A stretch of DNA of 64,000 nucleotides from Angustibacter sp049994355. Its GTDB lineage: Bacteria; Actinomycetota; Actinomycetes; Actinomycetales; Angustibacteraceae. The translations under genes and the position numbers were made by a program. The stretch is from positions 2,108,001 to 2,172,000 of the forward strand of contig NZ_CP188257.1 of assembly GCF_049994355.1 (NCBI RefSeq), written 5' to 3'. Shown in pieces: positions 1 to 8,355 of the stretch (positions are counted from its first letter, which is position 1; the number at the start of each line of letters is the position of its first letter). The notes below the pieces were generated by a model. It was not told where the DNA came from. It worked only from the letters and a program-made list of their open reading frames with translations, and made no database searches.

Positions 1-134
1 CAGAGCAGGGCCTGGAGCAACGCCGCGACGCCGACCAGCCCGATGATCATCAGCTCCGGGCTGCCCGCCGCGGCACCGGCTGCCAGAGCGGTCGCCGAGG
101 CTGCGCCGATCACCCAACCTGCGCTGGTGACCAT
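1..134 (-). CDS. DUF58 family protein, N-terminal fragment (runs off left edge)
   Basis: Only the first 44 codons lie in the window. The frame opens with ATG at 134, three nucleotides after the stop of the MoxR gene, and has no stop to the edge. The visible peptide is hydrophobic and includes GSPELMIIGLVG, the kind of paired membrane helices that start DUF58 proteins. MoxR ATPases and DUF58 proteins are habitual neighbours and probably act together in envelope or protein-complex maturation. The DUF58 identity therefore rests on the hydrophobic start plus position in the operon, not on the conserved domain itself, which is outside the window. Confidence 0.6.
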   Translation of the reverse strand, partial: MVTSAGWVIGAASATALAAGAAAGSPELMIIGLVGVAALLQALL

Positions 135-137
135 GTC

Positions 138-1130
138 TCACACCCGCGCTGGCTCTCGTGGTACCGGGAGCTCGAGGAGGACGTCGTCCAGCAGCGACTG
201 CGCGGTCTGGCCCTGGATCGCGGCCTCGGGTCGCAGCAGGAGCCGGTGGCAGAACGCCGCAGGCACCAGCACCTTCACGTCGTCCGCTGTCGCGAAGTGC
301 CGGCCCTGACTGGCGGCGCGGGCCTGGACGAGCTGGGCGAGCTGCACCACAGCTCGGCTGCTCGAGCCCAGCCGGAGATCGGGAAGCTGGCGGGTGCGGG
401 CGGCGATGTTCACCATGTACTCGACCAGGGTCGGCGCCACGAAGACACCGGCTATCGCGGAGTGGATCTCGTACAGCTCGGAGGCAGAGATCACGTGCTG
501 CAGGTCCTCTGGTTCGCGCCGCGACATCCCGTCGTTCACGATCTGCATCTCGTGGGCGAAGCCGGGGTAGCCGATCGACGTGCGGATCGTGAAGCGATCC
601 AGCTGGGCCTCCGCCAGCGGATAGGTGCCCTGCATCTCGACGGAGTTCTGGGTGGCTAGCACCAAGAACGGTTTCGGCATCGGGTACGTCGTCCCGTCGA
701 CCGTCGTCTGCCGTTCGGCCATTGCCTCCAGCAGAGCCGACTGGGTCTTAGGAGAGGCTCGGTTGATCTCGTCGGCCAGCACGATGTTCGCGAACACCGC
801 ACCGGGCCGGAACTCGAACTCGCGGCGCTCGGGGTGGAAGATCGGCACCCCGGTGACGTCCGAGGGCAGCAGGTCAGGCGTGAACTGGATCCGGCTGAAG
901 GACCCGTCGATCGAGCGGGCGACCGCCTTGGCCAGCCGCGTCTTCGCCGTGCCGGGGTTGTCCTCGATCAGCACGTGCCCGCCGGCCAGCAGGCACTGCA
1001 GCACCAGCGCGACCGTGTCGTCCTTGCCGACGACCATCGAGCGAACGTTGTCGAACACCGCTTGGAAGCGGCTCTGGACCCACGCGGCCTGCTCCGGCCC
1101 GAACTCTTGCGACGGCGGGTGATCCGACAT
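138..1130 (-). CDS. MoxR-family AAA+ ATPase
   Basis: A 330-residue ATPase of normal MoxR size. Walker A is EDNPGTAKT (about residues 56-64), Walker B is IVLADE (116-121), and the sensor-1 stretch LVLATQNSVEMQGTYPL follows near residue 160. A C-terminal lid with the RLGSSSRA motif is present. MoxR proteins are chaperone-like ATPases that insert cofactors or remodel partner complexes, often with DUF58 and von Willebrand-type partners at the membrane. It lies between the large anchored protein (63 nt upstream) and a DUF58-like gene (3 nt downstream), so the three are probably one transcript. The substrate cannot be inferred. Confidence 0.9.
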   Translation of the reverse strand: MSDHPPSQEFGPEQAAWVQSRFQAVFDNVRSMVVGKDDTVALVLQCLLAGGHVLIEDNPGTAKTRLAKAVARSIDGSFSRIQFTPDLLPSDVTGVPIFHPERREFEFRPGAVFANIVLADEINRASPKTQSALLEAMAERQTTVDGTTYPMPKPFLVLATQNSVEMQGTYPLAEAQLDRFTIRTSIGYPGFAHEMQIVNDGMSRREPEDLQHVISASELYEIHSAIAGVFVAPTLVEYMVNIAARTRQLPDLRLGSSSRAVVQLAQLVQARAASQGRHFATADDVKVLVPAAFCHRLLLRPEAAIQGQTAQSLLDDVLLELPVPREPARV

Positions 1131-1193
1131 GTTTCCTCACTCTGTTGAGGACGGTTGGGTTCGAGACGGTCAAGACCAGTGATGACCCTCGGC

Positions 1194-3800
1194 TTATCCT
1201 TCAAACCTCGCGGTCACGTAGAACTGGATACCTGGCCCTCCCAGCCAGCACGGGGCACCGATGTGGACGGTGACATCGACCGCCGCGCCGTTGGGGTGCG
1301 CTGCATCGATGCGTCGAGTGATGGTGTCCAAGGGGCGATCAGTGATCACCGTGACCTCCGGTGTCTGCCCGTCCCAGTGGTACCCGGCGCGAGGCGGAAC
1401 CACCTGGACGTCGTACTCCGCCCTCATGTCACCACAGACTCCCCACTTGTCCGCCGTGATCACGTCGGAGTTGTTGAGCCGCCCCACGGGTGCCAAGACA
1501 TGCACGGTAAAACTCCCCGGCGTGGTGTTGCCGGCAGCATCGCTCGCTGTGCAGTTCACCCTCTTGTCGCCTTGCGTGAAGAAGGTCCCTGAGGCTGGCG
1601 AACAGCTCACCGTCGGCCGCGGGTCACGGTCGTCCGTCACTCCTGGCGTCGCGTAGCTCACGGTCATTCCATTCGTGCCGGCCGGTCGTATCTGCCGGAT
1701 GTCGGGGAGGGGGTCCTTCGTGAAGCGCGGAGCGACCGTGTCCGGGGCAAGGTCAATGCGGGCATCCACGTCGTGTGCCGTGTCCATGGTCAGCGGACAG
1801 GAACCGCTACCGGCGCATGTGGTCCATTGCGTCAACACCGAGTCGGCGTCGGGGGAGGCGGTTAGCGTGACGACAGCTCCCTCCGGGAAGTCGGCGTCAC
1901 AGGTTCCGGGGCAGGTGATCCCGGCTGGATCACTCGTGACGCTCCCGGTGCCGTCACCGCTGATGCTCACGTGCAGCCGATGGGTCACGGCGGTGAAGGT
2001 GGCGGCCACCGTGGTGTCCGAGCTGACGGTCGGCGTACAGGGCGTGATGGATGCCGGGCAGTCACCGCCGGACCAGGACGCGAAGGACTGGCCCGGTCCG
2101 GGCTGCGCGATGAGGGTGACGAGGCTCCCGGCTAGCACCGACATCGTGCACTGCCCGGGGCAGTCGATCCCCGCTGGAGCGCTGGTCACCCTGCCGTTGC
2201 CCACCGTGCTGACGGTGAGCATGGCCTTGGTCTGGGGCCCGACGAAGGTCGCGGTCACCTGGCCGCCGCCGGGCGGCACGACGCAGTTCGCCGACGTGCC
2301 GGAGCACCCGCCGGACCAGGTCACGGAGGACCCTGCGACCGTCGGGACAGCCGTCAGCGTGATCGACGTTCCACCGGGAAAGACTGCTCCGCAGGCGCTG
2401 GGACAGTTGATCCCGGCCGGCGTGCTGAACACCCGCCCTCCGCCAACGGCCGTCACCCGCACCGTCTGCTTGCCGGACGGGGCCGTGCCCGGGCCGTTGC
2501 CAACCGTGCTGTCTTGACCAGGATTGCTTGCGTCGAGACCCTCGCGGTTCGGCTGCGAGAGATCCGTCGGCTGCTCCTGGTTCAGCGGGTGCTGGGCCGG
2601 GGCTGTGTCTGGCTTGGTGCCCGGCAGGTTGCGCGGTGCCTCGGCCTTCGTTGCCGGGCCGTCCAGGCCCGCCCGAGGATTGCCGGCGTCGTACTTGGTG
2701 ACGGCGGTGAACGTCCCGTCCCAGTGCAGCACCCCGGCTCGCTGCGAGCTGACGTCGTTGTAGAACAGCTGCTTGTCCTGCGTGCGCAGGGTGAAGCGGG
2801 CGGCCGGCTTCAGGATCCTGACCTCGCTGAGCTCCTGGCTGCGCGCGGGGGCGATCAGGTGCACGCTGCCACGGCTGAGGTCCGGGACGAAGTAGCGTCC
2901 CGACAGCTCGATGGCAGGCCCGAAGCTGCCACCCGCCCCGCCGAACGTGTGGGCCTCCGCGTCGCATCCGTCCTCGCGACAGACCTTGAGGACGCCGCGA
3001 GAGGGGACGACGACGAGCAGACGCCCGTCCGCCGTCCCGGAGACGACGGCCTGCTCCTGCGCCGGGAGGTGCAGGTCGACCTCGGCGGCCGCGGAGCCGT
3101 CGTCATCGAGCCACTGCGCGCGTCCGTCGCCGACCAGCACTGTCCTCGAGCCGGCGTCCACCAAGGTGCCGCCGGCGGACACCGCGTGGGCACGCCGTCC
3201 CGACCCGTGGCCCAACCACTCGAGGTCACCGGTGCGGTCCTCGATCGCCCACAGGCGGCCTTTCGAGTCCACGATCGCCGCCCCTGGTCGGACCGACGCC
3301 TCCAGCGAATGTGCGGGTCCGCGCTCGGCCAACGTGCGGGCATCCACCTCGTGCACGATGCCGCGGGCTCCGTCCAGGACGAAGACCGCCCCCGCGCCGG
3401 TCAGCAGCTGCAGCTGGTCACCGTCGGCGGTTGCGAACTGGACTCGCGGCGTCACCTCGAAGGTCGCGCCGTCCACCCGACGCACCGTTCCGTCGCCGTG
3501 GTTGACCACGTAGGCGTTCGTCCCAGCGTTGACCACCTCGAGGTCCGAGGGATTCGGCCCGACCGCGATCGCCGCCACGCGCCGTCCGGACGCGCCGGAG
3601 ATCAGGGCCGCCTGGCCCACCGAGGATGGCAGCCACGTCGAGCCGGCGAGAAGGTCGAAGCGAGACCCCTTGACGCTGCCGCCGAGCATGCTGGCCAGAA
3701 GCAGCAGCGGCAGCCCTACGGCTGCCAGCCCCATCGATCGGGTGCCGCGCCACCGCGGTCGGCGAATAGTGCTGAGCGCTCGCCGAACGGGGCCGTTCAT
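1194..3800 (-). CDS. Large membrane-anchored protein with propeller-like domain, InlB-type repeats and HYR domain
   Basis: A basic N-terminus is followed by one membrane helix (about residues 22-42, PLLLLASMLGG), then an extracytoplasmic region. Residues 60-385 look like a beta-propeller, with recurring short strands. A Pro/Gln-rich linker (385-445) leads to three copies of a roughly 75-residue repeat (445-685) with the pattern PAGIxCPxxC, a WSGG or similar Trp motif and VTATF; these resemble divergent InlB B-repeats. An HYR-like domain follows (690-780), with TPGVTDDRDPRPTVSC and NCTASDAAGN. Start ATG 3800 is preferred over GTG 3902: the 19-codon leader ORF ends in an ATGA overlap exactly here and nothing at 3902 resembles a ribosome site. 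It heads the MoxR/DUF58 operon and is probably a surface adhesion or sensing protein; the function is inferred. Confidence 0.8.
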   Translation of the reverse strand: MNGPVRRALSTIRRPRWRGTRSMGLAAVGLPLLLLASMLGGSVKGSRFDLLAGSTWLPSSVGQAALISGASGRRVAAIAVGPNPSDLEVVNAGTNAYVVNHGDGTVRRVDGATFEVTPRVQFATADGDQLQLLTGAGAVFVLDGARGIVHEVDARTLAERGPAHSLEASVRPGAAIVDSKGRLWAIEDRTGDLEWLGHGSGRRAHAVSAGGTLVDAGSRTVLVGDGRAQWLDDDGSAAAEVDLHLPAQEQAVVSGTADGRLLVVVPSRGVLKVCREDGCDAEAHTFGGAGGSFGPAIELSGRYFVPDLSRGSVHLIAPARSQELSEVRILKPAARFTLRTQDKQLFYNDVSSQRAGVLHWDGTFTAVTKYDAGNPRAGLDGPATKAEAPRNLPGTKPDTAPAQHPLNQEQPTDLSQPNREGLDASNPGQDSTVGNGPGTAPSGKQTVRVTAVGGGRVFSTPAGINCPSACGAVFPGGTSITLTAVPTVAGSSVTWSGGCSGTSANCVVPPGGGQVTATFVGPQTKAMLTVSTVGNGRVTSAPAGIDCPGQCTMSVLAGSLVTLIAQPGPGQSFASWSGGDCPASITPCTPTVSSDTTVAATFTAVTHRLHVSISGDGTGSVTSDPAGITCPGTCDADFPEGAVVTLTASPDADSVLTQWTTCAGSGSCPLTMDTAHDVDARIDLAPDTVAPRFTKDPLPDIRQIRPAGTNGMTVSYATPGVTDDRDPRPTVSCSPASGTFFTQGDKRVNCTASDAAGNTTPGSFTVHVLAPVGRLNNSDVITADKWGVCGDMRAEYDVQVVPPRAGYHWDGQTPEVTVITDRPLDTITRRIDAAHPNGAAVDVTVHIGAPCWLGGPGIQFYVTARFEG

Positions 3801-3856
3801 GGCCCCACCGGGCTGGGAAATCTGCTCGCGCGACGTCCTCGAGTACAGCCAAACAT
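3797..3856 (-). CDS. 19-codon leader ORF translationally coupled to the anchored repeat protein
   Basis: ATG at 3856 follows a strong GGGGAGGG ribosome site (3868-3861) by 4 nt. The frame MFGCTRGRRASRFPSPVGP ends with TGA at 3799-3797, which overlaps the ATG at 3800 of the large downstream gene as ATGA. The large gene has no good ribosome site of its own, so its translation may depend on ribosomes terminating here. The peptide is Arg/Pro rich and has no run of one amino acid that would signal classical attenuation. It is too short to be certain. Confidence 0.5.
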   Translation of the reverse strand: MFGCTRGRRASRFPSPVGP

Positions 3857-3997
3857 GATGCCCTCCCCATTGCGGCAACAATCGTAGCGACGTTGGAGGC
3901 ACGAAGCGCCTGGTTTATCGACATTCGCGCGGGTACTCGGCGATGTCGCTCGTGATCGGGTTCGGTCGGAATCGAACGTTGGCGGCAGACTGAGCGC

Positions 3998-5410
3998 GTG
4001 AGCTTCGGCCTGGGGATCGACGTCGGCACCACCTTCACCGCTGCCGCGACCTGGCAGGACGGCCGTGCCAGCGTCCTGCCGTTGGCGCAGCGCTCGGACG
4101 CCGTCCCCACCGTCGTCTACGTCCCGGCGCAGGGAACGTGGGTGGTGGGGGACGCTGCGGAGCGGCACGCACACGACGATCCGACCCGGCTGGCCCGCGC
4201 CTTCAAGCGCCGGATGGGCGATCCCGTTCCCCTGCACCTCGGTGACCGTCAGGTCATGCCGGTCGAGCTGACCGCCCACATGCTGCGCTGGGTCGTCGCC
4301 CAGGCGACCGAGCGCGAGGCCCTCGCGCCGAGCCAGGTGGTGCTCACGGCGCCCGCCGAGTGGGGCGACTACCGGCTGGACGTGCTTCGCGAGGCGGCGG
4401 ACACAGCCGGGATCGGCGCGGTCGAGCTGGTGCCTGAGCCGGTGGCAGCGGCCGTCTACTACGGGTCGCAGCATCGCATCGCGACCGGAGACACCCTTGG
4501 GGTCTTCGACCTCGGAGGCGGCACGTTCGACGCGGCGTTGGTGCGTCGCGCCGCCGTCGGGTACGAGGTTCGGGGCAAGCCGATCGGTGACCCCTCCCTG
4601 GGTGGGCTCGATCTCGACGACGAGATCCTCGCCCACGTGCGCGAGAACGTGAACTGGCATCAGGTGGACGAGCAGGCGCCGCAGACGCTGGCCGCCCTCG
4701 CGGCGCTGCGGGCGCAGGCGGTCCTGGCCAAGGAGGCGCTGTCGGTCGACGTCGACACCTCGATCCCGGTCCTGCTGCCGGGGGCCGCCGGGACGATCCG
4801 GCTCACCCGGCGCGAGTTCGAGCTCCGGTCCGAGCCCTACGTGGATCGCGCGGTGGCGACCTTCTCCGAGATGCTGCGACGCGCCGACCTGAGGCCCACC
4901 GATCTCGCTGCGGTTCTGCTGGTCGGGGGCGGCAGCCGGATGCCGCTGGTCGCCGAACGACTGACGTCCAGCCTGGGGCTGGCCGTCGTGGTGGACACCC
5001 ACCCGAAGTATGCGATCTGCCTGGGCGCGGCGGTGCTGGCCGGTTCGCGACTGTCCGGTTCGGCCTCGCCGACCCTCTCGCCGACCCTCTCGCCTGCGCT
5101 CTCGCCTGCCGAGCAGCGGCCCAAGGCTGAGGCGGGAACTGCTGTCCCAGCGGCACCCGAGGCCGAGTCGCCCGCCAGGATCAACACCACAGTCGGTGAA
5201 CCGCACCGTCGCGGGAGTCGGGTGAGCATCGCTGCTGACCTCGCGGAGGCAGGACTGGTGCCGAGCGGCAGTTCGCTGCCGGGCTCCCGCAGGGACGACC
5301 CGCTTGTCGTGCAGACCGGGGGGCAGGGCTCGTGGCTGTCGCCAAAGCTCTTGGTCGTCCTGCTCGCCGTCGTGGCGCTCGCGGCGGTCGGACTGGCCCT
5401 GGCCCGGTAG
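3998..5410 (+). CDS. Membrane-anchored Hsp70-like ATPase without a peptide-binding domain
   Basis: A 470-residue DnaK-related protein. The actin-like nucleotide-binding domain is complete, with phosphate-1 motif GIDVGTTFTA at residues 4-13, phosphate-2 GVFDLGGGTFDAALV near 168 and the adenosine motif LLVGGGSRMPLV near 308. After about residue 350 the usual substrate-binding domain is absent. Instead there is a Ser/Thr/Pro linker containing tandem SPTL/SPAL units, a charged stretch and a C-terminal helix (LLVVLLAVVALAAVGLALA) ending the protein. It should therefore sit with its ATPase in the cytoplasm on a single tail anchor. The GTG start has CAGACT 6 nt upstream and no Shine-Dalgarno site. 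It is divergent from the repeat-protein/MoxR operon; a functional link is possible but not shown. Confidence 0.85.
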   Translation: MSFGLGIDVGTTFTAAATWQDGRASVLPLAQRSDAVPTVVYVPAQGTWVVGDAAERHAHDDPTRLARAFKRRMGDPVPLHLGDRQVMPVELTAHMLRWVVAQATEREALAPSQVVLTAPAEWGDYRLDVLREAADTAGIGAVELVPEPVAAAVYYGSQHRIATGDTLGVFDLGGGTFDAALVRRAAVGYEVRGKPIGDPSLGGLDLDDEILAHVRENVNWHQVDEQAPQTLAALAALRAQAVLAKEALSVDVDTSIPVLLPGAAGTIRLTRREFELRSEPYVDRAVATFSEMLRRADLRPTDLAAVLLVGGGSRMPLVAERLTSSLGLAVVVDTHPKYAICLGAAVLAGSRLSGSASPTLSPTLSPALSPAEQRPKAEAGTAVPAAPEAESPARINTTVGEPHRRGSRVSIAADLAEAGLVPSGSSLPGSRRDDPLVVQTGGQGSWLSPKLLVVLLAVVALAAVGLALAR

Positions 5411-5452
5411 CGCCGTGCCCGCGTTGTCGGTGCACCCGACGACGATGAACCG

Positions 5453-5794
5453 ATGGTGAGTGTTGACGACGTCCGGGCTGTGCTGGCCGACCTGCCGCGC
5501 AGCTATGAGGTGATCGTGTACGACCGGGTGAAGTTCCGGGTGGGCCAGATCGTGTTCGTGGCGTTCTCGCGGGACGAGACCGAGATCGGCTTCGGCTTCC
5601 CGAAGGAGGAACGGGCGGCTCTCGTGGCCTCTCGGCCGGACACGTTCTTTCTGCCACGCCCCAGTGACCTTCGGTTCAACTGGGTCGAGGCGTGGCTCGA
5701 AGCGCTCGACCCGGACGAGATGCGTGAGCTCGTTCTGGACGCCTGGCGGATGGTCGTGCCCAAGCGCGTCGCTGCCGAGTACCTCGGTAAATGA
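5453..5794 (+). CDS. MmcQ/YjbR family protein
   Basis: A 113-residue protein matching the compact MmcQ/YjbR fold (CyaY-like) in length and pattern: an opening helix with Val-rich strands VKFRVGQIVFVAF, then EIGFGFPKEERAAL, FFLPRPSDLRFNWVEAWL and a final helix ending VPKRVAAEY. Members are often annotated as DNA-binding, but most have no proven role, and nothing here identifies one. ATG 5453 has GACGAT exactly 6 nt upstream, consistent with a leaderless transcript. It is 42 nt downstream of the Hsp70-like gene. Confidence 0.75.
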   Translation: MVSVDDVRAVLADLPRSYEVIVYDRVKFRVGQIVFVAFSRDETEIGFGFPKEERAALVASRPDTFFLPRPSDLRFNWVEAWLEALDPDEMRELVLDAWRMVVPKRVAAEYLGK

Positions 5795-5877
5795 CAACCC
5801 AGCCCCTTGACCTGGCCGGTCCTGGCGCGATACCACCTGGTTCAGCCCGAGTACGAGGTCCAGGCAAGGGAGTCTGC

Positions 5878-6780
5878 ATGCGACAGCGACCGCTTCGACG
5901 ACACGTGCTGGCCGCTCTTGCAGCGGCCGGTCTGCTGCTCGGGATCGTCCCGACCGCCGCGGCCGACGCCCCGTCGGGCAGGTCGGGTGCAGCAGCACCG
6001 GCACGGGTCTCCGTGCCGCCGGGCTCTGTGGTCGTCGGCCGCGGCAGAGTCGCATCCGCATCCGCATCCGCAGCCGCGGCCGCCGACGGCACGGTCTGCA
6101 ACTTCGGCGCCTGCTACGACTACGTCGCCGGGCGGCAGTACGCGGACGCGTCCGGCGCTGCCGTGAAGCTGAAGATCGTCCGCCCCGAGCTCGACCCGGC
6201 CGACCTGTCGTCCCACTCGCTGCACGAGCTCGCCGTCGAGTCCGCCGACGGCAGCCAGATCGTCGAGGTCGGCTGGACGGCCGATCGCGGGCTCAACGGG
6301 GACGCCACCCCGCACCTGTTCGTGTACCACTGGGTCGACGGGCAGCCCACCTGTTACAACGGCTGCGGCTTCGTCTCGACGTCCAGCACGGTCCGCCCGG
6401 CGATGACGCTCCCGGTCGGCACCCAGCGCACGTTCCAGATCAACCACGTCGGCACCCAGTGGCGGCTGGCGCTGAACGGCAAGGTCTTCGGCTACTTCCC
6501 CGACTCGCTGTGGGGCGGCCGGTTCAGCAGGCTGGGCCTGGTCCAGGCGTTCGGCGAGGTCGCGTCGACTACAGCTCCTACCTGCTCGGACATGGGCAAC
6601 GGGCAGTTCGGCAAGTCGGCCAGCGCCTCGTTGATCAGCGGCTTCAAGCTGCTGAACTCCACGACCCCGGTCGCGTTTTCGATGCTGGCGACAACGCCGC
6701 GGCTGTACTCCGCGGCGAACATCACCTCGACCTCGTTCCGCCTCGGTGGGCCGGGCTCCGGTCGGTGCGCTGCGGCCTGA
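5878..6780 (+). CDS. Secreted neprosin-domain (DUF239) protein, putative glutamic peptidase
   Basis: ATG 5878 is preceded by AGGGAG (5867-5872) and begins a Sec signal peptide: MRQRPLRRH, a hydrophobic core, and a likely cut after about residue 31. An Ala/Ser-rich stretch encoded by a 6-bp repeat follows. The mature part has the neprosin pattern: QIVEVGW (Glu130), GDATPHLFVYHWVDG, CYNGCGF, then FGYFPDSLWG and LVQAFGEV (Glu227). Plant neprosins are proline-directed glutamic endopeptidases, and the two glutamates lie in the two motifs where their catalytic residues are found. Six cysteines in the mature protein (74, 79, 159, 163 and two near the C-terminus) suggest disulfides. At 300 residues it is a complete single-domain secreted enzyme. 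An upstream in-frame start at 5791 would hide the signal peptide and is rejected. Confidence 0.75.
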   Translation: MRQRPLRRHVLAALAAAGLLLGIVPTAAADAPSGRSGAAAPARVSVPPGSVVVGRGRVASASASAAAAADGTVCNFGACYDYVAGRQYADASGAAVKLKIVRPELDPADLSSHSLHELAVESADGSQIVEVGWTADRGLNGDATPHLFVYHWVDGQPTCYNGCGFVSTSSTVRPAMTLPVGTQRTFQINHVGTQWRLALNGKVFGYFPDSLWGGRFSRLGLVQAFGEVASTTAPTCSDMGNGQFGKSASASLISGFKLLNSTTPVAFSMLATTPRLYSAANITSTSFRLGGPGSGRCAAA

Positions 6781-6802
6781 ACGCGGTGCACGAAGACCTG
6801 GG

Positions 6803-6808
6803 TACGCT
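6803..6808 (+). promoter_or_regulatory. -10 hexamer TACGCT, leaderless start of GNAT gene
   Basis: TACGCT lies 7 nt before ATG 6816, with no Shine-Dalgarno site in between, so transcription should begin at or next to the start codon. Confidence 0.45.
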
Positions 6809-6815
6809 CGCGCCC

Positions 6816-7295
6816 ATGACTGACGACCTGCAGCTGCTGGACCTCGTCGGCGACGACCTCGCCGGCTACCTCGTCCACCTCGAGAAGTCCTACGCCGAGG
6901 ACATGAGCCGGCTGGGCGGCGCGCCCCTCGAGGAGGCCCGGGAGCGGGCCAAGCGCAGCATGCTCGAGCTCTTCCCGGACGGCCAGCCCGCGGAGGGCAA
7001 CCAGCTGTGGCGGGCGCAGGACGGCGACGGTCGGGCGGTCGGCATCCTCTGGTTGGCGCGTCGCGACGACGGGGCCGGCGAGCCCTACGCCTGGATCTAC
7101 GACATCGAGGTCGAGCCGGACCGGCGCGGTCAGGGCTGGGGGCGCAAGCTGATGGTCGAGGCCGAGCGGATCAGCCGCGAGTGGGGACTGACCAGGTTGC
7201 GGCTCAACGTGTTCGGCGACAACGAGGTAGCCCGCAGCCTGTACCGCAGCCAGGGCTTCCGGGAGCAGGCGGTAGTCATGGGCAAGGACCTCTGA
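6816..7295 (+). CDS. GNAT family N-acetyltransferase
   Basis: A 159-residue acetyltransferase. The acetyl-CoA site is IEVEPDRRGQGWGRKLM (R/QxxGxG/A class), followed by the helix and strand RLRLNVFGDNEVARSLYRSQGF typical of the GNAT C-terminus. The N-terminal helix region carries a run of acidic and amphipathic residues (YAEDMSRLGG) seen in stand-alone actinobacterial GNATs. The acceptor is unknown. It ends 8 nt before pabB and may be read with it. The frame is open far upstream, but coding begins at ATG 6816: the upstream part overlaps the neprosin gene. Confidence 0.85.
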   Translation: MTDDLQLLDLVGDDLAGYLVHLEKSYAEDMSRLGGAPLEEARERAKRSMLELFPDGQPAEGNQLWRAQDGDGRAVGILWLARRDDGAGEPYAWIYDIEVEPDRRGQGWGRKLMVEAERISREWGLTRLRLNVFGDNEVARSLYRSQGFREQAVVMGKDL

Positions 7296-7303
7296 GCGGT
7301 TCG

Positions 7304-8332
7304 GTGTCGATCGCCTGGTTCGGCGGACGGCTGGCCACGGACGTCGTCGACGTCGTCCGCGCCGAGACCGCCGACGATGCCGCCGTCGTCCTGGAGCGGG
7401 TCGAGCGGGCGGGTGGTTGGTGGGCTCTGGTCGCCGACTACGAGGGTGGGCTGGTCGCGGCCCGGTTCGCCGACGTGCGGACCGCGCCGCTACCGGCTGC
7501 GCCGCAATGGCCGGGGCTCGCCACCGCCGGCTGGCGCTCGTCGATGACCAGGGACGAGTACGTGGCAGCGGTGCGCGAGGTCCGCGCGCGTATCGAGGTG
7601 GGCGAGGTCTACCAGGTGAACATCTGCCGGGTGCTGGAGCAGCCGCTGCCCGAGACAGCGGACGTGCTGTCCCTCGCCAGGCTGCTGCAGGACGGCAACC
7701 CGGCGCCCTACGCCGGGGTGGTTCGACTGCCCGACGTCGAGGTGGTCTGCGCGTCGCCCGAGCTCTTCCTGCGTCGCGAGGGCCGGCTGGTCACCACCGG
7801 ACCGATCAAGGGCACCGCTCCGACCGCAGATCTGTTGCTGCCCAAGGACGTCGACGAGAACGTGATGATCGTCGACCTTGCCCGCAACGACCTGTCGATC
7901 GTCTGCGCACCCGGCACCGTCGAGGTCATCGACCTGCTCGCCGTCGAGGCCCACCCTGGCCTGGTGCACCTGGTGTCCCGGGTCCGCGGACGCTTGGCCA
8001 CCGGCAGCACCTGGGCCAAGCTCTGGTCCGCGACCACCCCGCCGGCGTCCGTGACCGGCGCGCCCAAGTCCAGTGCACTCCGGGCGATCGCCGACCTCGA
8101 GGCGGGCGCCCGTGGTCCGTACTGCGGTGCGGTGGGCTGGATCGACGTCGACGCCGAGCGGGCCGAGCTCGCGGTCGGCATCCGGACGTTCTGGACGGCC
8201 CGGGACGACGCCGGACGTCGGGTGCTGCGGTTCGGGGCCGGAGCCGGCATCACCTGGGGCTCGGACCCGCAGGCCGAGTGGGACGAGACGGAGCTGAAGG
8301 GGTCCCGGTTGCTCGCCGTCGCGGCCGGCTGA
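7304..8332 (+). CDS. pabB: Aminodeoxychorismate synthase component I (PabB-type chorismate-binding enzyme)
   Basis: A 342-residue chorismate-utilising enzyme consisting of the catalytic domain with a short N-terminus. Motif PIKGT is at residues 167-171; the lysine marks PabB (anthranilate synthases have PIAGT). Next come DENVMIVDLARNDL, the TTPPASVTGAPKSSAL motif and a C-terminal FGAGAGITWGSDPQAEWDET with the metal/chorismate acid residues. It converts chorismate and ammonia (from a separate PabA) to 4-amino-4-deoxychorismate for folate synthesis. GTG 7304 is 8 nt after the acetyltransferase stop. The aminodeoxychorismate lyase follows 23 nt downstream, making a pabB-pabC unit. Confidence 0.9.
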   Translation: MSIAWFGGRLATDVVDVVRAETADDAAVVLERVERAGGWWALVADYEGGLVAARFADVRTAPLPAAPQWPGLATAGWRSSMTRDEYVAAVREVRARIEVGEVYQVNICRVLEQPLPETADVLSLARLLQDGNPAPYAGVVRLPDVEVVCASPELFLRREGRLVTTGPIKGTAPTADLLLPKDVDENVMIVDLARNDLSIVCAPGTVEVIDLLAVEAHPGLVHLVSRVRGRLATGSTWAKLWSATTPPASVTGAPKSSALRAIADLEAGARGPYCGAVGWIDVDAERAELAVGIRTFWTARDDAGRRVLRFGAGAGITWGSDPQAEWDETELKGSRLLAVAAG

Positions 8333-8355
8333 GCAGGCTCTGCGAGGATGGAGCC

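Noticed and set aside
2514..3887. Long plus-strand frame opposite the anchored repeat protein
   Set aside because: No family features; the minus-strand protein has clear domains and codon bias.
3801..3902. GTG 3902 as start of the anchored repeat protein
   Set aside because: No ribosome site or -10 at leaderless distance; the added 34 residues are not like a signal sequence.
3960..3977. Possible LexA box (GTTCG/CGAAC) before the Hsp70-like gene
   Set aside because: The half-sites are in the reverse order and 8 bp apart; this is not the CGAAC-N4-GTTCG operator.
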